Shown piece by piece: positions 1 through 11,291 of a stretch of DNA of 64,000 bases. Both the position numbers and the translations under genes were made by a program. Each line of letters starts with the position of its first letter. Position 1 is the first letter of the stretch. The notes beneath the pieces were generated by a model. It was not told the origin of the DNA, did not search any database, and saw only the letters and a program-made list of their open reading frames with translations. Source of the stretch: Buxus sempervirens (lineage: Eukaryota; Streptophyta; Magnoliopsida; Buxales; Buxaceae); contig OX387193.1 in the NCBI GenBank assembly GCA_947561395.2, forward strand, positions 12,400,001 through 12,464,000, written 5' to 3'.

Positions 1-267
1 CAATCAGTTGGTATAGACAAATGCAAGAATTGCAGTACCACAAGCACTCAAGTTCAAAGAACCTACTGATGACCAAGAGAAAAAATCTGATAAGCATATG
101 CAGAATTCGGCAGTATTGTCCGACCAAGAAGTAAATAAGCAAGAGCACAACACCATTTGATCATGGAGTCAAATTCGTGCACAAGCTAAGATGTCTCAAT
201 CATGGAATCAAGTTGACAAATGTCAGATTGAACGATTATAAAAGAAAAGGGGGTTCGGCCACTTACC

Positions 268-620
268 TGTGATTAGCCGAAATCAAGGACTTGCAAGAAA
301 AAATGGAAGCTTTTCTCACCAAGACACCAATCGAGGTAGCTTGATCACGGTCTAGGCTCTCTTATCGGTGAGCAATGAGTTCAGACAACGATCAAAGGAT
401 GGCAGAAGTAAGAGGACAAAGCCGCCGCCAGGCGTTGCAAAACTTCAGGCAAAGAATAATGCCGCCGGAAGAAGATGAAGTCACCGGAGGATGTGTCTAC
501 GCCGGAGAAGAAGAGGTGAAGACCGGAGAGAAGGCACGGTCGCAAGAGGAAATAACAAGCTTCAGAGTTCCAGGGTTTTCGTGAAAGCAAAGTGAAGCCA
601 GTCGCGGTCGCGTTTATATG
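268..620 (-). promoter_or_regulatory. Antisense promoter and ATG-free leader with 5' splice site
   Basis: Read on the minus strand, three 21-bp palindromes (729-631) are followed by a TATA-like box (CATATAAACG, 620-611). Then comes a leader of about 320 nt, rich in C and T, in which I find no ATG. It ends in CAG|GTAAGTG, a consensus plant splice donor (exon end 268, intron from 267). This is the form of a transcription unit with a 5'-UTR intron running leftward, antisense to E0. Tat-lineage elements are known to carry antisense extra ORFs between pol and the 3' LTR. The downstream exon is not identified, so the product is unknown. Confidence 0.5.
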
Positions 621-630
621 CAACCTAGAA

Positions 631-729
631 AACCGCACATACAGAATGGTTGGTATTAATATTGTCCAAAACCGCACATACAGAGCGGTTGAAATCGAGA
701 TTGCTAAAAACCGCACGTTCAGTACGGTT
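631..729. repeat. Palindrome array, three units, 39-bp period (E0 internal)
   Basis: Three 21-bp units start at 631, 670 and 709, exactly 39 bp apart. Each has the form AACCG-N11-CGGTT; the first has TGG in place of CGG. The array lies just upstream of the antisense TATA-like box at 611-620. Confidence 0.9.
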
Positions 730-1057
730 GGCACCCAAAAATGAATTTTCAAAACTTTTTCCAATCTCTTTCAAAAAATCTATGTCCAGGATAGTCATGA
801 ATTGCAAGAAATACCACCCTATCAACTTTTGCTTTAAAAATTTGCTCAAATCTCACTTCATAGCCACGAGTGCTCTGTGAGACGCGAGAAGAGGATTTGC
901 CCCTTAAAGTTAGGGACTTTTCATCAGATCCTCTAAACAAATTCTTTTTCAAAAATCATGTTGGAGTTCTTGCAGGTCATAATTGAATGGACATGATTTT
1001 GGGAGGCGCAATTTGCGGGTCTTTTGCTCTCCGCTGTCAATTGATTCCAAATTCCAG

Positions 1058-1072
1058 CGAAGAGGGGGCAGT
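1058..1072 (+). other. Polypurine tract of E0
   Basis: A purine-rich run of the form GCGAAGAGGGGGCAGT lies directly before the LTR start. Elements A, B and C have the reverse complement of nearly the same sequence beside their 3' LTRs. It would prime plus-strand cDNA synthesis. Confidence 0.8.
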
Positions 1073-3298
1073 TGTAGACACCCCAAATTGCACCTCGATA
1101 TAAGAGAATACTTAAAATGGGCTTTAAATGTCTTATTCGAGCATTGACATTTGTCAAAAACTCAAAAACTCTCGAAAGTGGTTCTAACCGTACTGAATAA
1201 ACGGTTTTTGTATTTTTGGTCTCAACCGCTCTGTATGTGCGGTTGCAACCGCACACACATCACGGTTGATATCCATGCTTGTTGCGTGAGCTGCCACGTG
1301 GCTTCGCGAAGCTTCGGCTGTTGAGCCACGTCGACAGCAATCATGACGAGCGTAACTGAATTGAACCGTCCTGTATGTGCGGTTTGGTTAAATTTGCAAG
1401 GGAACCGTACTTAAGGTGACGGTTCTGTGGAAACCGTACTGTGTATGCGGTTTTAGCTGTTTCGAGGATTTGCGAAATGGATCGATCTCTGAGCCTTATT
1501 TACGCATATTACCTCTCTCTCAGGGACTTGAACTCCCTATTTCACCCTCCGAAACTTCTAGTATTACTCCAATTCAAGCCTTGGAGGAGAATTGGAATAA
1601 TCTAGAAGGCTTTTTAGGCCTACCCTTGGGACTCTTATACCCCTGACTTGGCCTATAAATAGAGGGGTCCTCCTCTTGCAAATGGCTGACAATTTGAGGC
1701 TTAGAAGCTCTGCAAGAAGAAGGAGAAGCTCTGCTGGATTGTCTACTCAAGTGTTCAAGCTACCAAGGTAAAGCTCTTTACATTTCCAGCACTCTTTTTA
1801 CATTCCAACTCTCTCATCTTCTACCTTTCTGTAGTGTAAGGCCCTCTTGTGCATTTTTGCAACCCCAAACCTCTTCCAAAGTACCTGGGATTTCTCTCTA
1901 GCCGTAAAACGTGAAGAGAGAGCCTTGGGAAAAAGAAGAAGGAATGGAACCTGTAGGCTAGAACCTATTTTGAATAACATGCTTGTTGAATTTGTGCTAT
2001 TCATTTTGTGTTATTTGAATGAAGGGAAGATTTAAGAATCCATGCTCTCAATAGCAAGAGATTCAAATCTTCTCTTAGATAGGTAATTTCCACATTATCA
2101 CACACTTTTCACTGTTTTTTGCAAAAATAGGCTAGATCCTTGATCTTCCATGCAATATGGAAAATCTGGGATCATTGGCCTTAGAATGAGTTTTTAGAAC
2201 TTCATGAGTCCTTTTTTATGATTTTCAGTTGTTTTGGTCGAATTCACTTGCACACATGCAATGATTTTGGTTTTTTTTATCCAAAAATCTTCAAAACAGG
2301 GCAGATCTGTGGCCTGTCTTGGAATGCTTATAACTTCATCCTCCGGATGAATTTTTGAGTGATTCCAAAGACATGTGATAGATGGGTTGGCCTATTTTAT
2401 ATTTGGAAAATTTGGTCCACTTTTATGTAGCCAATTTTTGACACCATCTGTTCAAAGTTTGTAAGTCAGTTCAGCCCAGATTGCTGAACTTGCCGCTTTG
2501 ATGGTGCACCGTTTGCTCAGTTTTAATCCGTTTTGAGTGATTCTAATTCCTGAGTTTTCCTTGAGAAGTATATTTTCATTTCCAATTGGTTTCAGCAGAT
2601 TTGGATCTGTTTTGTGCTTTGGGTGCTCAGTTGACTCAGAGGTGCTCGCTGGCATAGTCCAGAGCTAATCTGTGGTCTTCTAGGCCTGTTCAGGAGAGCA
2701 CACAAGTCACATCCGGATAGAGTTTGGTGTGAGGTTTTTTTCTTCGGAAAGATGGAACTACATACTTCCCCCATACCAATTTTCATGAATTTTTATTGAG
2801 CCAAACTCCACGAATAGGACTTTGAAAATGCCTACTTAACACTTTTTTCAAGTTATAATAGCAAATTTCAGATGTGGATTTCTCTCTCATTTTGAAGCGG
2901 ATTGAGCTGAAATTTTTACTGTACACACTACTATATACCAGTTTTCAAATGGCTTTAGTTTCATTGGATTTGGATTTAAATTGAGTGAGTTATGTTTAAT
3001 CGAAGCTTTCAAGCTCTTTTGATCTAATTTCTCCAGATTTGCCTTAGCTTGATTTTCTTCATTTTTTACTTTGATTTCCATTCACTCATGAAGTTTTAGA
3101 AGTGATGAATCCACGAAGAGAGTCTAAGCCCCTTACCTGATCTCTGGATTTTTTGAGCTACTTTGGCTCTATTTGGTTTCTATGAACCCTTTGGTGCCCA
3201 TTCACACCTTAAGATGGATGGTGGCGACTCTTTACATTTATCGATCCCCGCGTGACGATATCGAGAAATCATCCTAGATGACATTTCCATATCTCACA
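1073..3298 (+). mobile_element. 3' LTR of element E0
   Basis: The LTR runs from TGTAGACACCCC to TCTCACA, about 2226 bp, with TG...CA ends. The next five bases are ATATG, the expected 3' TSD copy, whose partner is outside the window. In order it holds six palindromes (1186-1452), a TATA box (TATAAAT at 1654), a conserved block after TATA with GCCGTAAAACGTGAAG near 1900, and GGTGGCGACTC about 75 bp from the end, which repeats the start of the family's primer binding site. It is homologous to but diverged from F, and opposite in orientation to A, B and C. Confidence 0.85.
1186..1452. repeat. Palindrome array in E0 LTR upstream of TATA
   Basis: Six units of AACCG-N11-CGGTT start at 1186, 1224, 1247, 1364, 1403 and 1432; the unit at 1403 has N12. 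Some steps are 39 bp or a multiple (1247 to 1364 is 117, 1364 to 1403 is 39), the others are 38, 23 and 29. They end about 200 bp upstream of TATAAAT at 1654. Confidence 0.85.
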
Positions 3299-3494
3299 AT
3301 ATGCTAACTTCCAACATATACAGAAAGATGCTTTTGCCTCTGAAATTTACAGAACATATGTATGCTGCATGTCATCATAGAGTGATCTTATCTGTCTCAC
3401 AATTCTAGTTTCCTGGGGAGTTGTTGATTTTCTGCAATTTTGGAGTGCTAACTGCTAAGGCAGTCACATGGGCAAAAAGGAGAATATATCAGCT

Positions 3495-3613
3495 AGTCCC
3501 TCAAGCTGGAATATCTGCTGGTCCAATGGTGGAGCGTGTGTACATGTAGGCTTTATGCACCTATGTGGGCATGTATTTCACCATTGGACCAGCAAATCTT
3601 CCAGTCAAGGGCT
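3495..3613. repeat. Foldback (imperfect inverted repeat), MIR-like or small MITE
   Basis: Left arm 3495-3531 pairs with right arm 3579-3613. A 16-bp core (TGCTGGTCCAATGGTG against its complement) is perfect and pairing continues outward with mismatches over roughly 35 bp. The 47-nt loop can pair again (ACATGTAGG with CCTATGT). A transcript would be a hairpin of about 119 nt. The surrounding 3299-3848 holds nothing else I recognise. Confidence 0.6.
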
Positions 3614-3985
3614 CCAGCAGATTTCAAGTCAGCAAAAAGTTGTCCACATAAGCCACATTCCCGCTTGTGTATTAGAAGTTTTTACGCGTAATTGCATTCA
3701 TCAATAATCTTCTCTACAACGTACTTGGGTGTTTTTCCAGCCTGACAGATGTATTTGGTTTTAAAACTCAATATATGGTAAGCATTTTCTTCTAGAGCCA
3801 AAATCCGGTGGTTCAATGAAACCACCGGCTGGGATGCATTTTTTGGGTCACTATAAAAAAGCAATGCTGACGGTAAAGGTTTTAGCGGCCGTAATTTTCT
3901 TCCCGCTGCTATTTCTAGGTCATTATCGTCGAAACAATATCGTCGGTAAAAAAAATATTAAAAAATAAAAAAACCGTATAATGAC

Positions 3986-4015
3986 TTTTAGCGGCGGTAA
4001 TTACCGCCGCTAAAA
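3986..4015. repeat. Perfect 30-bp palindrome in the CACTA element
   Basis: TTTTAGCGGCGGTAA is followed at once by its exact reverse complement with no loop. Similar imperfect copies surround it at about 4060-4220 and at the right end near 6700-6770. Confidence 0.95.
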
Positions 4016-4279
4016 ATAACAATTTAAAAAATAAAAAATAAATTAATGACTTTTACCGGCGGTAATTTCAGCTTTTAGCGGTGGTAATTCCCACCGCTAA
4101 AAATAACATTTAAAAAAATAAAAAAATAAATTAACAACTTTTACCGGAGCTAATTACCGCCGCTAAAAAAGTAAATAAAAATAAATTAACGACCTTTACC
4201 GGCGGGAATTACCGCCGCTAAAAACTATATTAAAAAAATAAAAAAAAATTTGCTGCCGTCGTTCGGCAGCAGAGATATT

Positions 4280-4280
4280 T

Positions 4281-4319
<39 letters not shown>

Positions 4320-4440
4320 GAGAGAGAAAAAGAGAGATAGAGAGAGAGTGAGAAAGTGAGAAAGAGAGATAGAGATAGACAGAGAGTGAGAAAGAGAGAG
4401 AGAGAAAGAGAGATAGTGAGAGAGAAAGAGAGAGAGTGAG
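4280..4440. repeat. GA-rich microsatellite
   Basis: A long tract of GA dinucleotides interrupted by AAAG, GATA and GTGA. On the other strand it yields long Ser/Leu-rich open frames, which I treat as artefacts of the repeat. Confidence 0.95.
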
Positions 4441-4848
4441 ACCTTTGAAGAAATCTGTAGAGAGAGAAAGACCAACATGTTTGTGAGAGAGTACATTTGC
4501 AAAAAAAAGAAGAAGATATAAATGATGGGTAAAAAGAAATGCATACCTGTAGTTGGATTGCAAGAAGAAAGACAAGAAGAAAGAGACAATTTGAAGAAGA
4601 AGAGGTTCGGTTCATATTTATAGAAGAGACTTTTAGGGGCGGTAACAAGCTTACCGCCGCTACAAGTTGAATAAAATTTGAAAATTGGCGCTTTAACTTT
4701 TAGTGGCGGTAGCTTGCCGCCCCTAAAAGTCAAACAAAAATTCATTTCATTTGGAAAGCAGGAAAATTCCCGCTTTTGCTTTTACCGGCGGTAGCTTCCC
4801 GCCCCTAAAAGTCGATTTCTCTCTCTTAATTTTTTTTCTTCTAGTTAA

Positions 4849-5526
4849 AGGTGGCAATTGTGACCTGTAACCCGCCAACCTGCCCGAACCCACCCGGTCT
4901 TAGGCGGGTTAGGGTTGACTATTTCAATAAACGGATTGGGTTAGGGTCATGAATTCTCAACCCGATTATAAACGGGTTGGGTTAGGGTTTGACCCCTCAA
5001 CCCGAAATGACCCGATTACAACCCGTTTATTTTTGTGTGGAATAAAAGTTTGAAAAATTATAATAACAATACTTGTGGCTATTGAATCTTTCTTCTTTTA
5101 ATATAAATAACGACAAAGGATAAATTAAAGAAAGAATTTTTACATATAAATATTTCAAATTTCTTAGCTTCTACTGATATAAATTGACACATTGATGACA
5201 GGTAAAGTATTTTAAAACTTTATTATTACATTTTAGTTCTTTTCTTCATGTTATTTTAGTTTTATCTTAATGATTGTTGTGTTATTATGCTTGTTAGGTG
5301 TCCTTTGATAGTAGAATGAATTAAAAAATAAAATTTGTATAGACTTTAATATTAGAATGAATTAAAAATTTTAATTTTTAGTAGTAATTTAAATTATTTA
5401 AATGGGTTGGCGGGTTAGAGCGGGTTGGGATATTCCAACTCGTTTATTAAACGGGCGGGTTTGGGTTGAGCCTTGGCTCGTTAACCCCATACATCAACCC
5501 GACCCGAACCCGACCCATTGCCACCT
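4849..5526. mobile_element. Probable hAT-like MITE nested in the CACTA element
   Basis: Terminal inverted sequences AGGTGGCAAT and ATTGCCACCT are followed inward by clusters of AACCCG/CGGGTT. The 678-bp insert has no CACTA subterminal motifs and interrupts their pattern. The flanking octamers CTAGTTAA and CTACTTCC match at only 5 of 8 positions, so the target duplication is weak and the superfamily assignment is tentative. Confidence 0.5.
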
Positions 5527-5689
5527 CTACTTCCAGTAGTAGTTGCGTTTTAAAAAAAAAACTGAATAAGTGATTTACCGGCGGTTTAACCACCGGTAAA
5601 TAATGTGTTATCGGGTTATTACGGGCGGTTTTTTAAACCGCCGGTAATAACCTCACATCTTTCCCCCGCAAAAAAATTTTTTTAGGGGC

Positions 5690-6540
5690 AATAATCGACT
5701 TCCCGCCTCTAAAAGGGACTTTTAGGGGCGGTAAAAAGCTTACCACCGCTAAAAGTAATTTTTCGTATTTTAATAAATGGCTTTTAGGGCGGTAATAGGT
5801 TTACAACCCCTAAAAGTCCACTTTTAGGGGTGGGAAGTCGATTACCGCCCCTAAAAGTCATTTTCATTTTTTTAAGAAATGGACTTTTAGGGGCGGTAAC
5901 AAGCTTACCGCTTCTAAAAGTAATTTTTCATTTTTTAATAAATGCCTTTTAAGGGCGGTAATGGGTTTACGGCCCCTAAAACGGACTTTTAGGGGCGGTA
6001 ATGAGTGTACCGCCGCTAAAAGTAATTTTTCGTTTTTTATTATATGGCTTTTAGGGGCGGTAATAGGTTTACAGCCCCTAAAAGTCCGCTTTTAGGGGTG
6101 GGAAGTCGATTACCGCCCCTAAAAGTCATTTTCATTTTTTTAAGAAATGGACTTTTAGGGGCGGTAACAAGCTTACCGCTGCTAAAAGTAATTTTTCGTT
6201 TTTTTATTATATGGCTTTTAGGGGCGGTAATAGGTTTATAGCCCCTAAAAGTCGGCTTTTAAGGGCGGGAAGTCGATTACCGCCCCTAAAAGTCATTTTC
6301 ATTTTTTTAAGAAATGGACTTTTAGGGGCGATGACAAGCTTACTGCCGCTAAAAGTAATTTTTCATTTTTTAATAAATGCCTTTTAAGGGTGGTAATGGG
6401 TTTATGGCCCCTAAAATTGACTTTTAGGGGCGGTAATGAGTGTACCGCCGCTAAAAGTAATTTTTCGTTTTTTATTATATGGCTTTTAGGGGCGGGAAAG
6501 ATCGTACCGCTTGTGAAAGTCGGCTTTTAGGGGCGGTAAT
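5690..6540. repeat. Direct repeats of CACTA subterminal blocks
   Basis: Blocks with TTTTAGGGGTGGGAAG, a short spacer, TTACCGCCCCTAAAAG, an A/T spacer and GGACTTTTAGGGGCG recur near 5820, 6090 and 6255. Each is itself an inverted repeat, so the region can form several cruciforms. Confidence 0.8.
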
Positions 6541-6793
6541 ATGCTTACCACCGCTAAAAGTGTTATTACCAACGGACTCGTACCGCCGGGAATAAGTCTT
6601 TTTTGGCGGGAGCTTCCCGCCAACTTATTGCCGGCGGTAGATATGTTACCGCCGGTAAAACTTAAAATAGCAGCGGTACGTACCGCCGCTAAGGGGAGGG
6701 AAGTGCTTTTACCGCCGGTTATAGTGCTTTTAGCGGCGAGATTTAGCTTACCGCCGCTAAAAGGCACCGCTAATTCTCCTCGTTTTTGTAGTG

Positions 6794-9101
6794 GGTGTTG
6801 GGCCCTCTATTGAAAAGGGTCATCCATCTGCATGTTTCACGCTGGAACCACTAAGTGGCTCCAATATATGAAGTGGGACCACATGAAAACATGTATGAAT
6901 CATTTAGCACAAGTACACACCAACTTGCAAAACATTTCTCACTATGGTGTCTTGTCTGTGTGTTGCCGCTGAACCTGCGGTCTTATTCCATAATAAAGGT
7001 AGTGGGTGTAAATGGACACAATTAATATTGTATATAAAATGGCCTTCTTTTGCATTTTCATTTTACAATTCAACTTCTTTTGCATTTTTTAAAATCACTT
7101 CTTAAGATTGTGTAGAGCTGCAGTGACCAACATGACATATCCACGACCTAAAAAGACCCTAATGCCCACACCGAGAGGTCATAGCTGCTACCTTCATGTA
7201 ACAACATTTGAAGGACGGATTCATTCCAACAGCGCAGCATGACAGAGCATAACACTATCTTGGGTAGTAATTTCCGTAACTTTTAATTGGGAACCATATG
7301 AAGTGGCTGTTGTATTGGATTTTATTACCAAAAGCAACATGTCACATAGAAATGAATCAAACAAGAAAGGACTTTCCTTGCAAGGAAAATCCTTTTTTAT
7401 TGTCAAGAGCGAACAGCATGCAATTTGCTTTATTATTTTTAATATATATTTTTTTTAACATTTATGCATCAGGAAGCGCATGAAAATGTTGACCTTTAGG
7501 AGGTGAATACAAAATCAACTGGATTTAGAAGTTAAAATCCAAATAACCACCAATTCAGAAAATGCAAAATGTATCTAATTGAAATAAGAAAAATTAATGA
7601 CATTTTTGAATCTTACACAGCAAATCTCAAAAGAAGACATAATCGCCAAGACCAGAATCTCCAATGAGCAAAAGCTTGAAGAGGTAGTCACTACAAATAG
7701 AGCAAACTAAAGTGAAAATTTAAAAAAAAAATTAAAATTTTTTTCTAACTGGAAAAACAAGTGAAGAATATTTCTTCATCAAAAAATATAGTCACGTGAC
7801 ATACTTCAAAGAGAACCAAGGAACTATCATGTAAGCAGGACCCTTTTCCTTAAACAAAATGCCTTAATGCATGGAAAGCATGCATTTATTTTCCCTAGAT
7901 CGATATGAAATTTTACACAGAACCACTGGATAAAAAATAAACTAGGCAATCCACAAGTTTTCATCTCTTTAATAACCCCAGCACCTTTCATGCATATCTA
8001 AGCCAACAGATCAGACAGGGGTTGATAATGATAATGAATTGGATTGAGAATAGTGAGGAAAAAACAATGCATGGAACAGGTTTGATCAAATGGACATTAT
8101 TTTACCAGGCTTCAGTTGTGAAATCAAAACACCTAAAATATATCAGGCCCCTGTGGCCTATGTTCATCCTTTGTAGCTTGTAACTAGTTGTTTAACTGTG
8201 CTAAGCACAGGAACGTATATATTTAAATATGTTCTTTTAAAATAATAAATAATTGAAAATAACTACTATATACAGTGTTGGATAGGACAAAAAATATGGT
8301 TGTATAGATACAGGGAGCAAGCTTAGCCTTGTTGTGCACAATTGGAGATTTTTGAATACTGTGTAGGGGGTACTCCCTTACTGTACATACCTTATTTCAT
8401 ATTAATACAATTTTTAGCTTACCTTCCAGTATCTATATATATATAATAGTTGGACGTTTTGTTATCATGTGTAAGCAAGCTAGTAATTTATTTATAGTCC
8501 AAGATTTTAATGGTAAAAATTCCTTATGTCATTGAATCTTTTATCGCCAAAATTATACAATTTTCATCCATTGCGCGTTAATGACGTAATTATCCAAGGA
8601 CGTTTCTTCCCTATATTTGTTTAATAACATGTTTTAAAAAGTATTTATCTTGTTTGCATGAGACCCACAAAAATATGATATAAATTTGAAATAACTTTGA
8701 TTAGGATTCTAAAAATATTGAAATATGTTATATTTATCCTAATTTGGTAAATATAGAATTTAATATATTATCTTTTTAAGAGAAATATGATATATTAATT
8801 AAGATTCTAAAAGCATAATATTTTTTTCTTAATAATAATATTAGGTTTCTTATTAGAGACATGTCTTAAACCTTATATTAAGTGTATTTATTAAATAACA
8901 ATATTTTGATATTATCTTCCAATTAATAAAACTAAAAAAAATTGTGAAAAAGAGATATTTTTAATATCTAATTAATATAAAATATTTTTGTTTTCTACTA
9001 TCTTATATGAAATTAAAGATTTTAAGAAAGGATATTTTAGGGATGTGAAAGTGAAAAAAAAAACTTAAATTTTAATTTAATTATCAAAATATTGATTCTT
9101 G
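6794..9101. other. Intergenic A/T-rich sequence, no gene seen
   Basis: I find no long open frame, RNA gene or clear element end. The only local structure noted is a near-palindrome around 7366-7394 (GGACTTTCCTTGCAAGG and partner) and a short TA run near 8443. The sequence becomes very A/T-rich from about 8600. Confidence 0.5.
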
Positions 9102-9594
9102 TGTGCGCGTCCGGACCGGCGGCGGGTGTGCACATAAGCTAAGGTTTGGAGGTGCACCGGGGACGTGCCCCTTCTTTCGGAACATTCAGGGTTTTGGAGT
9201 CACCACTACCTGATGGGGTGTAGGCAGAAACCTGGGTGCCTAGGTTTGTTTATTAGGCGGTTTGCAGCTTGAGATTTTGGCTAAGCTCTCGGTTACGGTC
9301 TGGGGAAGTCCGAAAACACCCCGGTCCGCTTCGTCAGGTGACGGGTCCCACGGGTCTCCTCGGTTTAGAGTCAACTCGGTTTTTGTCTATTCACCCAATC
9401 CTAATCCGATGTGTAGCACTTATGTTAAGTCTGGTGGGGACCACCTGAGTGGTGTGGGTCCCTTTTTATTTTATTTTATCTTTTTTATTTAAGTGACCAT
9501 GGTCTGATTGGAAGGCCCGCGGATTCCTTGGTGGACTGGGTCCAGCCCACATGTCCCTTTCATGGACCTTGATCTATCCTTAGAAGGCCCTTTA
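9102..9594 (-). mobile_element. LTR relic related to solo LTR G, left part
   Basis: It begins TGTGCGCG and is similar along its length to the reverse complement of the last ~550 bp of LTR G (about 28760-29315), including the repeated-clause region around the GGTGGCGACTC-like site. It is therefore an older LTR of the same family in the opposite orientation. It is interrupted at 9595 by the PIF/Harbinger element and resumes at 17142. Confidence 0.75.
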
Positions 9595-9638
9595 GGCTGT
9601 GTTTGGAAGTTCGGATTTTGAAGGAAAAGAAAAGAAAT
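9595..9638. repeat. Left terminal inverted repeat, PIF/Harbinger
   Basis: 44 bp identical to the reverse complement of 17098-17141. The outer part is GGCTGTGTTTGGAAG; the inner part is A/G-rich. Confidence 0.95.
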
Positions 9639-10318
9639 CTAAAAGAGAAAAGAAAAGAAGAGAAAAGAAATGAAAATAAGATATTTTCTGCTGTTTGGTT
9701 TGCTAGAGAAAACAAAGAAGAAAATTTTCAAAAAATCACTTTCTTCTGTTTGGTTGTATACAGATAAATTCAAAATGAAAATCTGAACAGTTATGATTTT
9801 TAGCACTTGTATGGATATTTCCTACAAAAAAACTAATTTGCATTGACACTTCCACTCACCATCCAAATACCCATTATAGTAAATATTGTCATATTTGATT
9901 GTTAATAATTCGATTTCTTAACTAACCACCTCAAAATCACATCAAAAAAAAAAAAAAAAGGAATGATAATATTAGAATAAGAATGTGCATATCGCTCCAA
10001 AAAAGAGATTTTAGTTTGTTCATTTAAAAACCTGTTCATAATTTGATACGTACCAAATAAACTTATAACATTAAACATAACATTAAGCAATTAAATAATA
10101 GAATTCTACCCAACTCTATTCTCAAAATTTTTTTTTTGGTCAACCCCAAACTAAAACTTGCAACTTGGATAAGCATTACTAAATACAATGCATATATCAT
10201 AGCATTAGTAGCAATCCAAAAACCTTATATCCAAGTTACATCACAACTAAGCCATAAATTAAAGTCTAGGAAGACTCTTAACAAGAAGTTTTAACAAAAA
10301 GTTTAACAACAAGTTTAA

Positions 10319-11291
10319 TTATGGTAAAGTAGAATTATTGTTTCCCATCTTCATCTCTAACCACTGCTTGCGTTGTGTTGGTGGGACTCCCATGAAAGAT
10401 CTAGCCCTGATAATATCTCCAGCAATGTAGTCATACGCTCTCACCTGATAGTCTTCATCCAAGCCTTCTATCTTCATCACTTCATCAAACAGTTCTTCCT
10501 CTGTGTATGACCGGGCATTGCCCCTTTCAAGTGCCTTTGCAACTGCATCTGTTGCACTTTTAAGTCCTCTCAACTCTTCACCCAATGAGTCTATTGCTCT
10601 TAGTTTTTTGCTCGGATTACCTTTACTTGCAGATGGCTGGCTGATGATGCTCTCAACGACATTTTGTAGCCCACCGTCATTCTCCTCGAAATTATACTCT
10701 ACATTGTTCACACTCGTTTCAGCTCCTTCCTTTTCATATCGTAAACGCCTTTCCTTTGCAGTCTCACCATGTTGACCAGTTGCTCTATCTTTTCCAAAGA
10801 GCGTATACATACTTTCATAGTTCAAAATGGGCTTCGTTTGAAAGTTTTTTGCATCTGGATGTGCCTACCCAAGAACCACAATGTGAATATTAGAGATCCA
10901 TGAACACATGTTTTGCATTATATGAAAATATAAAAGAAATATAAATACAAACCTTTACATACTCAGCCCACACTTCTGGTTCAGCTTGTACCATTCCATC
11001 ACTAGTACAACTGAAACCACTAGCATTAAGAAGGTCATGAGCAATTCCAAAGTTTTTTTTCAATGTTTTCAACCGATTCTTCAAGTGCTGGACACTACAA
11101 ATAATACTAAACCTTCCAGACAAAGTGGCAGCAACCTTCATATACGCCGTGTTGGAGAAGCTCCTATCGGGTTTTTGACCAACTTGCATTTGTTCCAGGA
11201 GCCCTTCTAACATGCATTCGTCAATTTCTGTTGTCCAACTAAAATTCTTTTTTTCTTTCATCTCAGATGCTTCTCCTTGAGGCTTATTCAT
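10319..11291 (-). CDS. Myb/SANT-like ORF1 protein of PIF/Harbinger, two exons
   Basis: Join 11291-10953 with 10864-10319, giving 294 residues. The start is ATG at 11291; an in-frame TGA lies two codons upstream. The 88-bp intron has GT...AG ends (donor after AAG at 10953, acceptor before 10864) and splicing restores EYVK-AHPDA, a junction typical of the family. The N-terminal part (about 15-105) is the Myb/SANT-like domain, with WTTEIDECMLEGLLEQ and a following helix set. A polar middle and a helical C-terminal region follow. In characterised Harbinger systems this protein binds element ends and helps the transposase enter the nucleus. No frame break is seen, in contrast to the transposase. 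Confidence 0.85.

Larger units (their letters stand above)
1..1072 (+). mobile_element. 3' internal end of LTR element E0 (5' part outside window)
   Basis: This stretch ends in a polypurine tract directly before an LTR that starts TGTAGACACC, so it is the 3' internal end of a plus-strand LTR retrotransposon. About 730-1072 is similar, in reverse complement, to the 3' internal ends of elements A, B and C, for example around 19765-20100. Positions 1-730 have no match in A, B or C and hold an antisense promoter-like unit. No reverse transcriptase or integrase coding is visible here; it would lie to the left if present. Confidence 0.8.
3849..6793. mobile_element. Non-autonomous CACTA (EnSpm-type) DNA transposon
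   Basis: The left end reads CACTATAAAAAAGC; the reverse complement of the right end reads CACTACAAAAACGAGG. Flanking 3-bp target duplications are both GGT (3846-3848, 6794-6796). The element is 2945 bp and codes for no transposase. Its body is made of subterminal repeats of GGCGGTAA and TTACCGCC joined to CTAAAAG, in direct and inverted orientation, as expected of CACTA subterminal transposase-binding sites. It holds a GA microsatellite and a separate nested MITE-like insert. Confidence 0.85.

Noticed and set aside
3468..3707. 79-codon open frame at the foldback
   Set aside because: No homology features; it spans both arms of the inverted repeat.
4230..4745. Long Ser/Leu-rich open frames on the minus strand
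   Set aside because: They are translations of the GA microsatellite and CACTA subterminal repeats.
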